DNA of 64,000 bases from Loxodes magnus (taxonomy: Eukaryota; Ciliophora; Karyorelictea; Loxodida; Loxodidae): the NCBI GenBank assembly GCA_946699065.1, contig CAMPDV010000250.1:186001-250000 (forward strand). The letters are read 5' to 3'. Position 1 is the stretch's first letter, and each line of letters opens with the position of its first letter. Shown here piece by piece: positions 49,301 to 62,214 of this stretch. Below the pieces are notes generated by a model, which did not search any database, was not told the origin of the DNA, and saw nothing but the letters and a program-made list of their open reading frames with translations. A program made the position numbers and the translations under genes.

Positions 49301-51181
49301 AAAGGATATCTTAGTATTTAGACATAAATTAGAACCTTATCTTAGAAGTCAAATAATGGATATCTCTTAAAAGATTTAACCTAGCTTTAAGAAAACTATT
49401 CTTCTATGATAAAATGAGACAGCTCTTTGGTACAAAATTTGTAAATCGGTGTTAAAGCTAAGTTAGTTATGAAAAAAAACTAATGGAGAATCATCTTAAA
49501 TACTAAAATAAATATAAAAGTATTAAGACAAAATAGTAGAACATAAACTTAAAATCAATCCTCAAAAACTAAACTTAATGAACTGTTAAATTAGTAGTAT
49601 AAGAGTAAAGTAGATGCTAGTAAAAGTAGAAAAAGGAGAAGTAAAGAGAAAGTTTGAGAGATGGCAGAAAAGATCTTCATTTTTATTTATTTTATAAAGA
49701 ATTGATTATCTTCATCTTTATTTATTTTATAAAGACTACTTTATTATTGTTTTAAATCAGATTCTTTCTTATTTATATCTTTCCTTTCTAATTTTTTATT
49801 TATTCAAATAAGAGCTAAAAAGCCTTTTTTTCTAATTTTTATAATGATAGATATTTTCTAAAATGTATTATTTAGATAAGGAAAATAAAACAAATCTTAT
49901 ATTATATTTTTACTTTTTTGTTCCTCAGATTTCTTTACTTTGCATAGACGTTTTTAACTTATTCAGCATAAAGTATAAACAAAATTTTAAATTATTAAAA
50001 AATAAATACATCTATGATTTAAAATGGTTAACTTTACTCAAATCTTAAGTTTTTTTCATATTTCCCAACCAATATATATAACTAATCCTATATATTAAGA
50101 TTTACGTCTCTTTCCAAGTACACTAAATAATACCTACTTTTATCCTCAACAAACTGATCAAATGTCTTTTTTACCAAATAATTAAACCACAAAATTAAAC
50201 ATTCATTCTCATAAATCATTAAAATAAATAAATAATATTATAAGGCAGTTAAAATAATTTAGCTAATTAACTAAACAAAGAGTTAAAGATTTAATTATAA
50301 TAAAAGATGCTCAATTTCTTATTTAAAAAGAAAAAATCCTTGCCGTTATGGCAATTCGTCGAAATATTTATTTAAAAGAGGTTAAAAGTATTTTGCTAAA
50401 AATGAATATCTAAAATAGAAAAATAAAAAAGTTAAAAAGATAATTATTTTAAAATACTATGAATTAATCAAAGCTTTACTTCAATAACTAAGGAGAATTA
50501 AAGAACTCAAAAGTAAATCTTGAAGAGAAATAAACAAAATATTTAATAATTAACAGATATTTTTAAACTTTTTATTTAACTTTCAATCATCGAAGTTAAG
50601 TGAAATGAGAATAAAATCAATCAAGAACGCTAAAAATCTCTTTATTTTTATTATTTAAAAAATTAAAAATTAATTATTTTATTTTATTTATTCTAATTTT
50701 CATTAGTATTTCACTAAAATTAAGTCTTATTAAATATATTAAAACATATAATAAATGATTAATGTCTTAAATTTAAGATTTTATATAATCAAATCAAAAT
50801 TTGATTTAAATATTTGCTTTATAAGGAATTTTATAAAATCTTTCTACTAAGTTTTTAACTTTAAACCATTAGAAATAAATTTGATTTGAGATATTAAAAT
50901 TTTATAATATCTTACATTTAGATAAATTAATTACTAAATAAATCAACACTAAAGATATAACATTTTTATTTTAGAATATATTTGTATTTAATCAATAGTA
51001 ATATGATCGCTTAATTTAGTATAAGCATATAAAGATTAGTATATTAAAAATAGCATATAAAAATGTTAATTAATTACTTTTATTCTAAAATCTAAAGTGT
51101 ATTATGCTACTATAAATGCTATAAATTTCTTCTATCATATCGAAAGTTATTTATTTTATTAATTAGCAAAATAAGATTAAT
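49301..51181. repeat. AT-rich spacer block P (right copy)
   Basis: Duplicate of 3430-5300. It holds the same small hydrophobic plus-strand frame (49863-50048) with one changed residue, which alone is not evidence of a gene. Confidence 0.5.
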
Positions 51182-52169
51182 AAATTTTATAAATAATAAT
51201 TAAAAAATGGAAGACTTTAAAAAGGGTTTCTATATCACCTCCTCGAAAAAGGAGAGGAAGCCAGAAGCAAATCTCAGACAGTCTTCTTACACTTAACATT
51301 AACCTTTTTCTTAATAATCTTAACAACCTGGAATATAATAGAGCAACGAAGAACTGAAACAGACTCAGAAAAGCACTCACATGCTTACTCTAACGTCGGA
51401 GGAGAAGCCTAGAAAACAGGCGTAATTTGCTTTGTACCAAGAGGTCTCAGAGCTTAATCCTTAAGGCCAGATGAGCATGGAACAGCTCATTAAAGTTGTA
51501 CTAAACCTCCAGGAAGAGGTCAAAAAGCTAAGGAAGAACAATGAGAAGTTAATGCATTAATTTAACCTAGCAGAAGAAATAGAGCAAGACTCATGTCCTA
51601 GGAAAGAGAGCTAATTGCCTTTTGAAACATATCACAAAGTCAGAATAGCAATTCTAAAATTAGCTTTAGAAACAGACTGAAATTAATAACAGACTCGGAA
51701 AAATAGAGAGAAATTTTAAACATTAAAGAAAGAGCAAAGCGAAACGGGAGCTATAAAAATGGAAATCGAAGCCTAAAAAGAGCAAATGCATCAAGAAAAA
51801 CAATTAAATATCAAAAAGAAAGGTTTCTGCTATGGAAGCGTATGACATCTTTATCGGAAGTATTGGAAATTTAAATAGGAATTAAGAAACTATTGGATAA
51901 AAGAGTAAAAAAGAAGAAAAAAGAAGAAGCTATAATGAAAAGAATGTATTTTAACCTGGATGATTCAATATACAAGATCAAGATGGAACCAAGGCAAGTT
52001 AAAGGAGGGAAAACCTGGAAAATCCAAGTTTCCAATCTCTCTAAAATTGGGCGACCAGAATTTTTATATTTAATAGCATGGAGCATGGACTACTGTCTGA
52101 TGGGGTTGAAAATCCCTAAAACGAAAAACATAAATTAATTTTATTATTATTATAAAATTTTATAAATAA
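51182..52169 (+). mobile_element. ORF1-only element E1, duplicated copy
   Basis: The same 15-bp target duplication stands at 51182-51196 and 52155-52169, so the insertion predates the segmental duplication. The ORF1 relic starts at ATG 51207 and has the same frame change. The knuckle TGA is at 51843-51845. A few codons differ (for example Cys to Phe in the C-terminal 'MKRMY' segment). Confidence 0.85.
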
Positions 52170-52389
52170 ACAAGTTATACAAATATATTAGTTACTATTA
52201 TACAATCTTAATAAAATAAGAGTTTATTTAATGTTTATTCACCATTATCATCAAAAATATTTTTATATTCTATAATTAAAAGAGAAGTTTTGGACTTAAT
52301 TTGATATAATAAAGTAAGATGGGATCTTTTAAGAGATGGTAATAACTATAGCATTTATTTAAATAATTAAATAGAAATTTATAAGATAG

Positions 52390-53170
52390 AAATGGTTAAA
52401 GTGATTTGATAAGATTATTGATTAGGTTGTTCTATATAATTTTTAAGTTAATAGTTCTTAAAATTTAATTATTATTAGCGTATTTAATAAATCTATTAGA
52501 ATAAAAACTAGATAATAGCTAATTTAAACTAATTATATGTTATCAATCCTAAATAGTATCAATAAAGTTCTTTATTTTTTGTAAAAAGTGAAACTTTAAT
52601 TTATTTAAGATATTAATTTCTTATTTAGGAATATCTTATATGATAACTACCAAAGAATTTTAGACCAAATTAAAATAACTTAGTTTCATATTAAAATAAG
52701 ATATATTTTCATTTAAATTTATTAGATATTTAAACTTAATTATAACATCCTTTTATTTTATTTATTAACATAAACTTATCATTTATTGTTTCCAAACTTC
52801 TCATTTCTCGTCAATTCTCAACTAAAATTCTTTATTATATACTCTATCTGCATCTCTCCCTATCATCTCCATTCTAAGAGCAATAATTTGAAGATTATCA
52901 ACTAAATAACTATATAAAATAATGCTTTAATATCAAAAGCTAAATATTTTATTTATTATTATGCTTTACAATTCATATTTAAATAGTTATTTATTTATAT
53001 ATAACAATGGAAGCATTATTTATTATCTCTCTATTCTACTTATATTACGAACAAAGTTATGTAAAATTTATAATTTATTATATATAAAAAGTATCTTAAT
53101 AAGCTATTTTAAGTAATTTTATTTATTTAATAAATTATTTATTAAAATATAAAATTGAATATTTGTTTAC
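52390..53170. repeat. Conserved LRR downstream block D (unit of LRR-7)
   Basis: Duplicate of 6530-7290 with a small rearrangement near 52440, where 'aagttaatag' is present as in the LRR-3 unit but not in the LRR-1 unit. Confidence 0.65.
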
Positions 53171-53176
53171 TTTCTT

Positions 53177-55015
53177 TCAAGTTTGAATGCTACCTTTCTC
53201 AACATTATGGATTATTGTCATCCTTACGAACTTCTATTTAAGTTAATTAGCCCATTATTCTCTTATTTACGTTCCTTTAATATTTAAATATTTAAGATTT
53301 CTATAAAAAAGGTATTCTTATCCCTCTTAATCACAAAGTGGAAAACCTTCTTATGTAATATCCTTTTAATTCGCAAGTTTTAAATACTTTAATTGCTTAC
53401 AGTTGGTTACCATTTATACTATATCTTTATTATTTAGTTAAGTGTCAAAAAAGTCTAATTATTTTAATTTGTTTATTTTAACTATTTCATCTATTCAATT
53501 CTCATCTAAAATTTTGCAAAATAGCAAGTCTAAACTTTCTAACTCCTTACAGTTTTAACTCATAGATTGTAAAGTCATATTTTTTAGTTCTTCCATGTCC
53601 CAAAGAGATAATTTAGTAAGTTTCCTACAATTCTCAAAAATATAACATAGAGTTTCATTAGTTAGTTATTAAACAGAAATAAATGATATTTCTTTATAAT
53701 TTTATCCATAATCTCCTATTTTCTTCAAAGATGTATTAGTAAGTTTTTCCAATATGCTCAAATTAAGAGACTTTAAACTAGGACAGTTTTACATTAAAGA
53801 TATAAGATGATTATCATTAAAATTATCGCAATCATAAATCATTATATGCTATAATTTATTTCACTACTTAGAAAATAATTCTTATATTGTTTCTACTTAT
53901 AATTCTCACTAAATTGTTAAATAGCTAAGGTTAAAGTTTTTTAACTTCATTATAAATTAATCTTAAGAATTTTCTATTTCATAAGAATCAATTATGCTTA
54001 GATTAGGACATTATTCAATATACTTATCAACATCTGTATTTTGATTAATGCTTATTTCTTCTAATGAGTTTCCTTTTTATTTCAAGTATTATAATAGCAT
54101 TTCTTGATTAATTCCCTTAATAAATAATTTTAGTTCCTTTAAATTTAACCCTAAACAGTAGTCTATTAGAAATTTTCCTGTTATCTATTTTTTATTTATG
54201 TTTTAGACTTCTAAGGATTATAAATGAGTCAAGCTTTGCAAAAAACTTAAATTTTCTTACAATAAAAAGTTAATCCTTAAAACAATTTTTTTTAGATTTA
54301 AGCATTTTGCTATGTATTCTTGAAAGGTTTTATCTAAATTATTTAGTCCAATTAAATGAATTTCTTATACTAGTTTATATCCTTTATGATTTAAATTTAA
54401 TTTTAGTTCTAAGCATTTTTTTATTTCTTGTAAAATTTATTCTTACTATTTTTCTTCTTATCAATCTTAAGTATTAATATGCAAGATTTTAGTATCAGAT
54501 TATAAAATTTGTTTGAGAGTTCAGTTTGTTTTATTTAAAACATAGTCTTTATTACTTGAATATTATTTTATTTCTAATTTTTTATATTAATACTTAAACT
54601 TATTTAGAAATTAACTAACTTATTGTAGTCTACTGATATCTCTTTTTTTAAGAAACTAACAAATAATTTGAAAAATATAAGAATTAGAAAATAAAGTTTG
54701 TTTACTACTTTTAAATTGCTTAATACCTTATTATTCTTAAGTAAGTTATTGCTCTTAGTTTAAGTGTTAATGAATTCTCTTCATTGGAAGCGTTATTTCT
54801 TAGTCTTTTTAATCTTCTGTAGATATTTCTTAATTTATTTAGCTAATTTTTTATTTTTAGTCTTAAGTTAAATTCTTTTAAATTTATGCTGGTACTTAAG
54901 TTTCTTGGAGATGCTTATTAGATTCTTCTTATTATTGATAAGAAGAGGACTATTATTTTGGGCTATCTAGTGTATAGTTTTAGTTACTAGTTGATTAATC
55001 AGTCCCACTTTACAT
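53177..55015 (-). CDS. LRR-7: F-box/LRR protein, best intact copy (612 codons)
   Basis: The ATG is the complement of 55013-55015 and the terminal TGA the complement of 53177-53179; 1839 bp is exactly 613 codons. TAA/TAG are Gln throughout. Five in-frame TGAs at codons 165 (54521-54523), 185 (54461-54463), 370 (53906-53908), 385 (53861-53863) and 507 (53495-53497) lie in register. Layout: Gln/Ser-rich residues 1-105, F-box-like segment 108-147 ('ILQNICQFLKKRDISRLQ'), then LRRs ~200-590 including 'NCPSLKSLNL' and 'NCRKLTKLSL'. The terminal residues are 'EKGSIQT'. F-box/LRR proteins usually recruit substrates to SCF ubiquitin ligases. Unlike LRR-1, it lacks the 5-nt deletion. Confidence 0.72.
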
Positions 55016-55399
55016 TTTATTATAATTTTTTAATTTTATCAGACTATTTATACTTAGTTTATGAATAACGGCTATATTTATAAATAAAACTTAAGGTTTA
55101 AATAAGCATTATCATATTTATGTAACTTAATTAAATTTACTTTTTAAATTAAATAAAAGAGCTAAATTAAATGAAAAGTGTAAATGGTTTATTTAAAATT
55201 TATGAATATAAATGCTTAGAGAAATTAGATATCCTTGCTTCTCATTATTTATAATTTCATATGTATTACAGTGCAGTTATACAAATATTTAGTGTATATA
55301 TAATAGTCTCCTTAAGAAATTATAGACCAAAGACAACTTTCAAGCTTTCTAAAATAATAAGATAAACCTTGCTTATATTATTTAATAAATTTTCCTATG

Positions 55400-55806
55400 A
55401 AACTTCTTAAATTTATTATAGATTGAAACTTTCAGCTTAGTTTAGCTAGATTATTCTAGTAAGTTAGTTGTTTAGTATATGCTTTATTATATTTTACGTA
55501 TTTAGTAATTCTATTAGCATTTTTCTTTGTTGACTTCTACTTTAAAACATTTTATGTAAGTAATCAATCACTAATCATGTTCATATCTATGAAAGTTTTT
55601 ATTTCAGTAGCTTGTAAAATATGTTTCTTTATTTTACTTAAGCCAGAAACCAATTTTCTTCCTTGTCTAATAAAAGTTGGAAGATTAATAGTCATATTAT
55701 TTATATATGCTTAGAAACTAATGATTAATATGTGAAAATAGATAAGCTACTACTGATGAAGCATTTTTTGCTTAGACTTTTTTAAGCTTTATGTCTGTTA
55801 TATTAA
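55400..55806 (-). pseudogene. Family X C-terminal ORF (copy X2'), start codon lost
   Basis: Duplicate of 9523-9924. The ATG is now ATT, and the terminal TGA site differs ('cttcttaaat' against 'cttcagaaat'), so neither start nor stop is kept. The two internal TGAs are retained. Confidence 0.45.
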
Positions 55807-55998
55807 TAATTTAATATTCCTATTTTAGTTATACTATTTCATTTTCATACTTATACTTAGAAAGTTTTAAGATATTTTTAGAGTTTTGAAATAGAATAAA
55901 AATATGATAATACTAACTTACTAAAAGCTTTTTTAAAGTAATCAGTTCTTTAGAGAACAAATTTGTGAAATGCTTTATTATATAATTTAATTTTAATA

Positions 55999-56279
55999 GG
56001 GTGGACCTTGCCTCTAAAGGTTACAAGAAGAATTTCCCAAAGATGAACTAAACTCAGAAGTAAGCTTTCTTAGTGTTGGACCAGAATAATCTCCTCATCA
56101 TGGGTTGGGAATCTACTTGTAATCGTCTGCTGGCGTCTTGTGCTTTTGAGAATTATAACCCCAACCTTCCCCGTAGTTAAAAGAGAAATGCTATGGGAAT
56201 ATTGGGATTAAAAAGAAACTTAAAAATTGATTTTTTAAAGAGATGCACCCTATTGAAGGGCTACGCACTCTATAATAAC
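55999..56279 (+). mobile_element. LINE 3'-end fragment (duplicate of 10116-10396)
   Basis: Almost identical to the left copy, including the terminal 'gggctacgcactctataata' motif. Confidence 0.55.
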
Positions 56280-56574
56280 ATTTTTTTCATATTTAAGCAT
56301 GCAATTTCTTGACTCTTAATTACTGAGTTTTTATTCCTTTTAAGTTAGATTTTTTTGTTTCTTTTTTGATTTTGAAATCTTTAATTTATTAAATTAATTT
56401 CTTAACACTATGAAGAAATAAATTTCTGAAATTTAATATTTGATTTAAATGTAGAAATATTATATCTTACAAGTTTACTTAATCTATCTTTTTCGCAGAT
56501 TTGCCAGCATTCATCATTGATTTTTCCTTTTATCTTACCCCTATCTAAAACTTAATATCAACACTTAAGCTGAT

Positions 56575-56790
56575 TGAATTCTTTTTAATCAGCTAACTTT
56601 TTTTCTTACTGATTGTTTAACTTTCCATAGTTTAATTTAAATTCAAGAAGAATTTCGATAATTTTATTCGTTTTTTTCTTATAAAAATAATTCTTATTGC
56701 TATTACTATCAAGAGTAAAATCTCTTGGAATAAATGATAGAAATTACTCCTATATTCCATTTCTCAAGCCCTACAACTAACTACTTAACT
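56575..56790 (-). pseudogene. Family X segment (duplicate of 10685-10905)
   Basis: Same reading, with the conserved TGA before the Gln run. A small difference near 56575 changes one residue. Confidence 0.45.
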
Positions 56791-57103
56791 TCTTTCCCAT
56801 CTATTAATCTATTAGCTAATTTTCTTTTTTCTAGCCCTTTTATTGAATAAGGACTCTAACTATAAACGCTATGATTGTTTAATTTATGGAATACTTTTTT
56901 TTAATCTATTTCTTAGTAATTCATAGTTATTATATAGGTCTCTTTTATAGAACTATTGAAGGATAATAGCAGCTACATAAATTTCTATACAATTTTAGTT
57001 CTAATTTTTATAATAAAGTATAATTTTAATTAGATTTGAAATGCTTACAAATTGAATTCTTTTTTTAATTTAATATAAAGATAGCTTAACTATCTAAAGA
57101 CAA

Positions 57104-57292
57104 ATGAAAGAGTTAGAAAAGAAATAGATAGAGAATAGAATTCTACTGCTTTAATAAGACCTAATGATGGAGATTAACTCTAATTATTCAGATCAGGATA
57201 TAAATTTATTGGAAGAAGAATTAGAATAAATGGAAGAAAATGAGAAGATTCTGGTCAGATAAAATATTTTCCTAGAATACTTTTACTTTTGA
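57104..57292 (+). CDS. Short coiled-coil ORF (duplicate of 11221-11409)
   Basis: 62 codons from ATG to TGA 57290-57292, unchanged in length from the left copy. Confidence 0.4.
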
Positions 57293-57764
57293 TTCTCTCT
57301 TAATTTTATGGTCAACATATCAATGGTAAAACCACATAAATTAATTAATTAATTCATATTAAAATATTAAAATTTTATATAAAGCTTAATTAAATCAAAA
57401 ACTTAACTAAAGAATAATAAAAATAATTTGAAATTAAAAAATAAAAAATAAAAAATAAAAAATATTCTTCAAATTATTAAAAACTATACATTTTCACATT
57501 AAAATAGTAAATCAAAATATTGAAATAAAAGTAAATTTCTCTAAAAAAATACGAAAAAGATATAAAAAAAGATAAAAATTAAATAGGTTTTTAATAATTT
57601 ACATCTTTTTACCTTAATTTAATAATTAAGATTAGAAGCTTTCAATAATTTTAAATAAGAAAATGCGACATTAGAAAATTAAAAATCTTTAACTAAAAAT
57701 ATATCAATTAATTTCCAAAAAACAAATTAGAATACGTCGATCTCAAATTAAAATTTTCCATAGG

Positions 57765-58191
57765 ATGCTGCTTAAAAGGAGATTAGAATTATTCGAATTA
57801 GAAAAAGACTAATAATAAGAAAGTTCTGAGACTATGGGTAAAGAAGCGAAAGAGCAATATAAAGATGAAGAGAATGATGAAAATGAGGAAGGAAAAGAAG
57901 AGCAAGAAGAAAAAGAAGTAAAAGATGAGCAATTGGGATATTAGAATGAATAAACTGATGACGAAGATGATATAGCTGAAGAAGAAGATGAAGTAGAAAG
58001 TTTTTAATTTTAAATAACATAGTTATAAATTCATTAAATCTACAATTCATAAAAAAGTGTTATAATTATAAATAATTAGCAAAAATTAAATAATTAAATT
58101 TTAGTATATATATTCTATTTAGTTTATAATAATAATAATAAATTTAATTAAAGTGCTTGTGGCTTTGAGGTATCTCAACTTCATTTCCACT
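57765..58191 (+). CDS. Acidic ORF (duplicate of 11875-12301)
   Basis: The acidic segment is identical to the left copy as far as can be read. The TAA/TAG-tolerant frame again runs to a TGA inside the adjacent element E2. The antisense frame 57832-58050 is a shadow. Confidence 0.5.
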
Positions 58192-58968
58192 GACATCCAG
58201 TGATCGCTTCTGGATGCTTAAAATAAAAGTTCGGGTCACCCAGTTTTTTCGGAGTTCTGGAACTCGAATGGAAAATTCCCCTTCTGTAAATTCTTTCTTC
58301 CATCGTCACATAAATTCTTATTAAATCTCTTCAGACTTCTTCGCTATTTATCTTCATCTTTTCCTTGTATATCTTGCAACTCTTGAATCTATGGAATCTC
58401 GATTAACACAGGTAACATCTCTTGAGAATCCTTTTAATATTGGTTGGTTTTATTTGCCTATCGTCTTCTACTTCCTTTTTTGTTTCTTAGATTAGAGGTT
58501 CTATTCTTTTTTTGTCCAAGTTGCTATACTTCGATTTCTTATTTGACTAATCCTTCTTCAGTATTTTAACCTTTTTCTAATAATTTTTTTGTTCTCTTAT
58601 CTTAATATTTTTACTTCTTCTTACAGAATACGTACATATTTCAAAAGATTTTCAATTAATAATTATTCTTCATTTGTCTGTTTTTGCATCGGTTTTGGAT
58701 TCTCTTATTTCCTATAGTTACTTGGCCTCAGTTTAGGAAGAAAGTCAATATTTTATTATTAGTTTTATTCTGTTTATGTCTATTTAAGTTCTTATTTTAT
58801 TTAAGATTGTCTTAATTTTGGAGGTTATTAAGATTAAGAAGATTATTATTTTATTAAAGAAGATGTGAAGGATGAAGAATTAGAAGTCTCTGGTTTTTGC
58901 TCCTTTATCTATGGAGCCTGCAAAAAACCCTTCTTGAGACCTTCTACCATTTTTTTATTAATATATAT
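58101..58968 (-). mobile_element. ORF1-only element E2, duplicated copy
   Basis: The ORF starts at ATG 58950 (second codon Ala changed to Val). It has the same complete CCHC knuckle and the same seven-A frame change as the left copy. Confidence 0.6.
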
Positions 58969-59497
58969 TTTTAATATCTTATAAAATAACTATTTTAGGT
59001 TAATTATATCTTAATTATTTTCAATTTAATTTTATTAAATCTATAAATAACAGTTATTAAATATAACAAATTTATATCTATAAATTAATTCTAAACAAAT
59101 ATAACTATTGTATTTAACTAAAGTACCTAAATATTATTATCTTTAATATACAACTATTAACTTACTACTAAATCAACTACTATCTCATTCAAAAATAATC
59201 TACATTATATATAATTATTAGTTTTATTTTAGTGCTTAATATATATAAGTATAAATCAGATTAATGTTAGAAAAATAAAATTTATTCTTACAAGTTTTCG
59301 TAGGATAAACTATTTTTGGTACCATATTTTTTATTTACTAACCTTTAAAAATTTTAGTTTTAATAAAAAAGATATAAATCAAAAAAATATTTTAATTAGC
59401 TTTTTAAAAATAATTTCAGATATTTTTAGAATAGTAAATATATCATTTTTAATTAGATATTTTAATATAAGTTTATTGTTATTTAGAAATTTTTCAT

Positions 59498-61320
59498 TTA
59501 AAATTATTTGTTACCTTTCTCAATATTATGGAATATTGTCATTCTTACGAACTTCTATTTAAGTTAATTAGCCCACTATTCTCTTATTTACGTTCCTCTA
59601 ATATTTAAATATTTAAGATTTTTATAGAAAGGAAATTCTTATCCTTCTTAATCACAAAATAGAAAACCTTCCTATGTAACATCTTTTGAATATTACAATT
59701 TTAGAACTTTCAATTATTTATATTTAGTTACAATTTGTACGATTTCTTTATTAGTAAGCTTACTCCCTTAAAAACTTAATTTTTTTAATTTATTTATTTA
59801 AACTATTTCATTTATTCAGTTTTTATCTATGAATAAGCAATAATCCAAATCTAAACTTTCTAATTATAAACAATTTTAATTTATAGATTGTAAAGTCTTA
59901 TTTTTTAGTTTTTTCATTCCTTGAAGAGATAATTTAGTTAGTTTTATACACTTCTCAAATATATATTGTAGAGTTTTATTAGAAAGTTATTTAACATGAC
60001 TAAGAGATATTTATTCATAGTTTTATCCATAATCTCCAATCTTTTTCAAAGCATTATTAGTAAGTTAATACAATAGAGTAAATGTAAGACATTTCAAGTT
60101 AGGGGAGTTTTATATTAGAGCTATCAGGTTGTTATCATTAAAATTATAGCAATAATAAATCTCTATATGTTATAAATTATTTTACTACTTAGAAAATAAT
60201 TTTTATACTACTTCTGCTTATAAACTTTGAGATTAAATAAGTTTTAAATGGATAAGATCAAAGTTTCTTATCTTCAGTATGAATTATTCTAATTAATTTT
60301 ATACTTTATAAGAGTCAATTTTGTTTAAATTAGGACATAAATCAATATAACTATCCATATTTTCATTTTAGTTTATATTTACTTCCTCTAATGAATTTCC
60401 TTTTTTCTATAAATATTGCAATAAAATTTCTTGGTTAAGTCCTTTACTAAATATTTTTAGTACCTTTAAATTAAACTCTTAACAGTATTCTTATAAAAAT
60501 TTTCCTGTTACCTAATTATTATTTGATACTGTGATATGCAAAACTTGTAAATGAGTCAATTTTTATAAAAAGTTCAAATTTTCTTCTTATGAAAAGTTAG
60601 TCACTAAAGTTAATTAGTTTAGATTTATACATTTTGATATATAATCTTAAATAACTTTATCTACGTTTGTTAATCCAAGTAAATTAATTTCTTAAACTAG
60701 TTAATATCCTTTTTGGTTTAGATTTAATTTTAGTTGTAATTATTTTTAAAATTCTTGCTAAATTTATTCTTCCAATTTTTCTCTATTTCAATCGTAAGTA
60801 TTGATATATAAAATTTTAGTATCTGACTATAAAATTTGCTTAAGGGTTCAATTTAATTTACTTTAAACATAGTCATAATTACTTGAATATTCTTTATTTC
60901 TAACTTTTGAAATTAATATTTGAACCTATTAAGGAGCAAGCAAATCTATTGTAGTCTACAGATGTCTCTATTTTTGAGGAACTAGCAAATGTACTAAAGA
61001 ATATAAGAATTGGAAATTAAACTCTATTTACTACTTTTAATCAATTTAGCGCTTTATTATTCTTAAGCAACAACTTCTTCGTTTAAGTTTTAATGAAATC
61101 TTTTCATTGGAAGTGCTATTTCTTAAATTTATTAATCTTCTGTATATATTTCTTAATTTATTTAATTGTTCTATTATTTTTAGTCTTTTGCTATTTGAGT
61201 GTTTATTTAAATTTCTTGGATATCAGACTCTTCTTATTATTGATTAGAAGAGGACTATTAGTTTGGATTATCTAGTGTATAGTTTTAGTTACTAGTTGAT
61301 TAATGAGTCCCACTTTACAT
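59498..61320 (-). pseudogene. LRR-8: F-box/LRR gene with frameshift and lost stop codon
   Basis: The ATG is the complement of 61318-61320. A base is missing near 60887 ('gaatattctt' against 'gaatatttctt' in LRR-2), shifting the frame just after the F-box-like segment. The terminal TGA of LRR-2 is TAA here (complement of 59498-59500), which would be read as Gln. The frame then stays open for roughly 100 more codons. Between about 60130 and 60425 the sequence follows LRR-4 rather than LRR-2. Family codon 385 is TAA here. Confidence 0.75.
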
Positions 61321-62214
61321 TTTATTATAATTTTTTATTTTATTAGACTATTTATACTTAATTTATAGGGCTATATTTATAAATAAAAGGTTTAAATAAG
61401 CATTATCATATTCTAATCTGTAAATGAAATGAATAATTAAAAATAAGCTAAAAAATGAAGTATAAATAGGTAAATTACTATATTTAGGTTATAGATATTG
61501 TTAATAAGATGTTAAATAGGTATATTTAATAATTTTTATTTGTATGTTTTTATAATTGCTTAAATTTGATTTGTAGCTAATTTTTAAATGATAATAAATA
61601 TAAATGATAAGAAAAAAGGAATTATTAGATTATTATTTAAAATATAATATTTTAATAATTATCTTGTAAATAAAAATATCTGCATATAATTATTGTGTAA
61701 TTATATCATATTCATTATTAAATATATAGATAAAAGGCATATTACCATTACTTTACTAATTATTATATAACAATACCTTCCAATATTACCCACATTCAAT
61801 ATCTATGCTACTACTAAACTATTAATATTATATTTCTTTAATTTTATTATAATTCAAGCTTTAAGTTCAAATAAAGTAGCTTATTATACTACATTTTTAG
61901 TTATTTAAGATAGTTATTAATACAATATATTTAAATAGTAACTACAATAATATTGATGGGATTATTAGTATAATTGAAGTTTTAGAGATTAAAGAAGTTT
62001 TAGTTTAATTTTAAATAAAGAGTATAATAATCTGATCCTTCTAAAAGAATAACTTTTAAATTTAAGGAGAAATAACCTAAAAATTAAAAAAAAACGCGAT
62101 AAGATAAGTAAATTCCTTCATCTAAAATAATGAAATAATCTTATCTATCGAGATCAGAAAACATAAGATTGAGCTAATTGAAAGATTAAAAATTCAACTA
62201 AACTAAATGAAATA

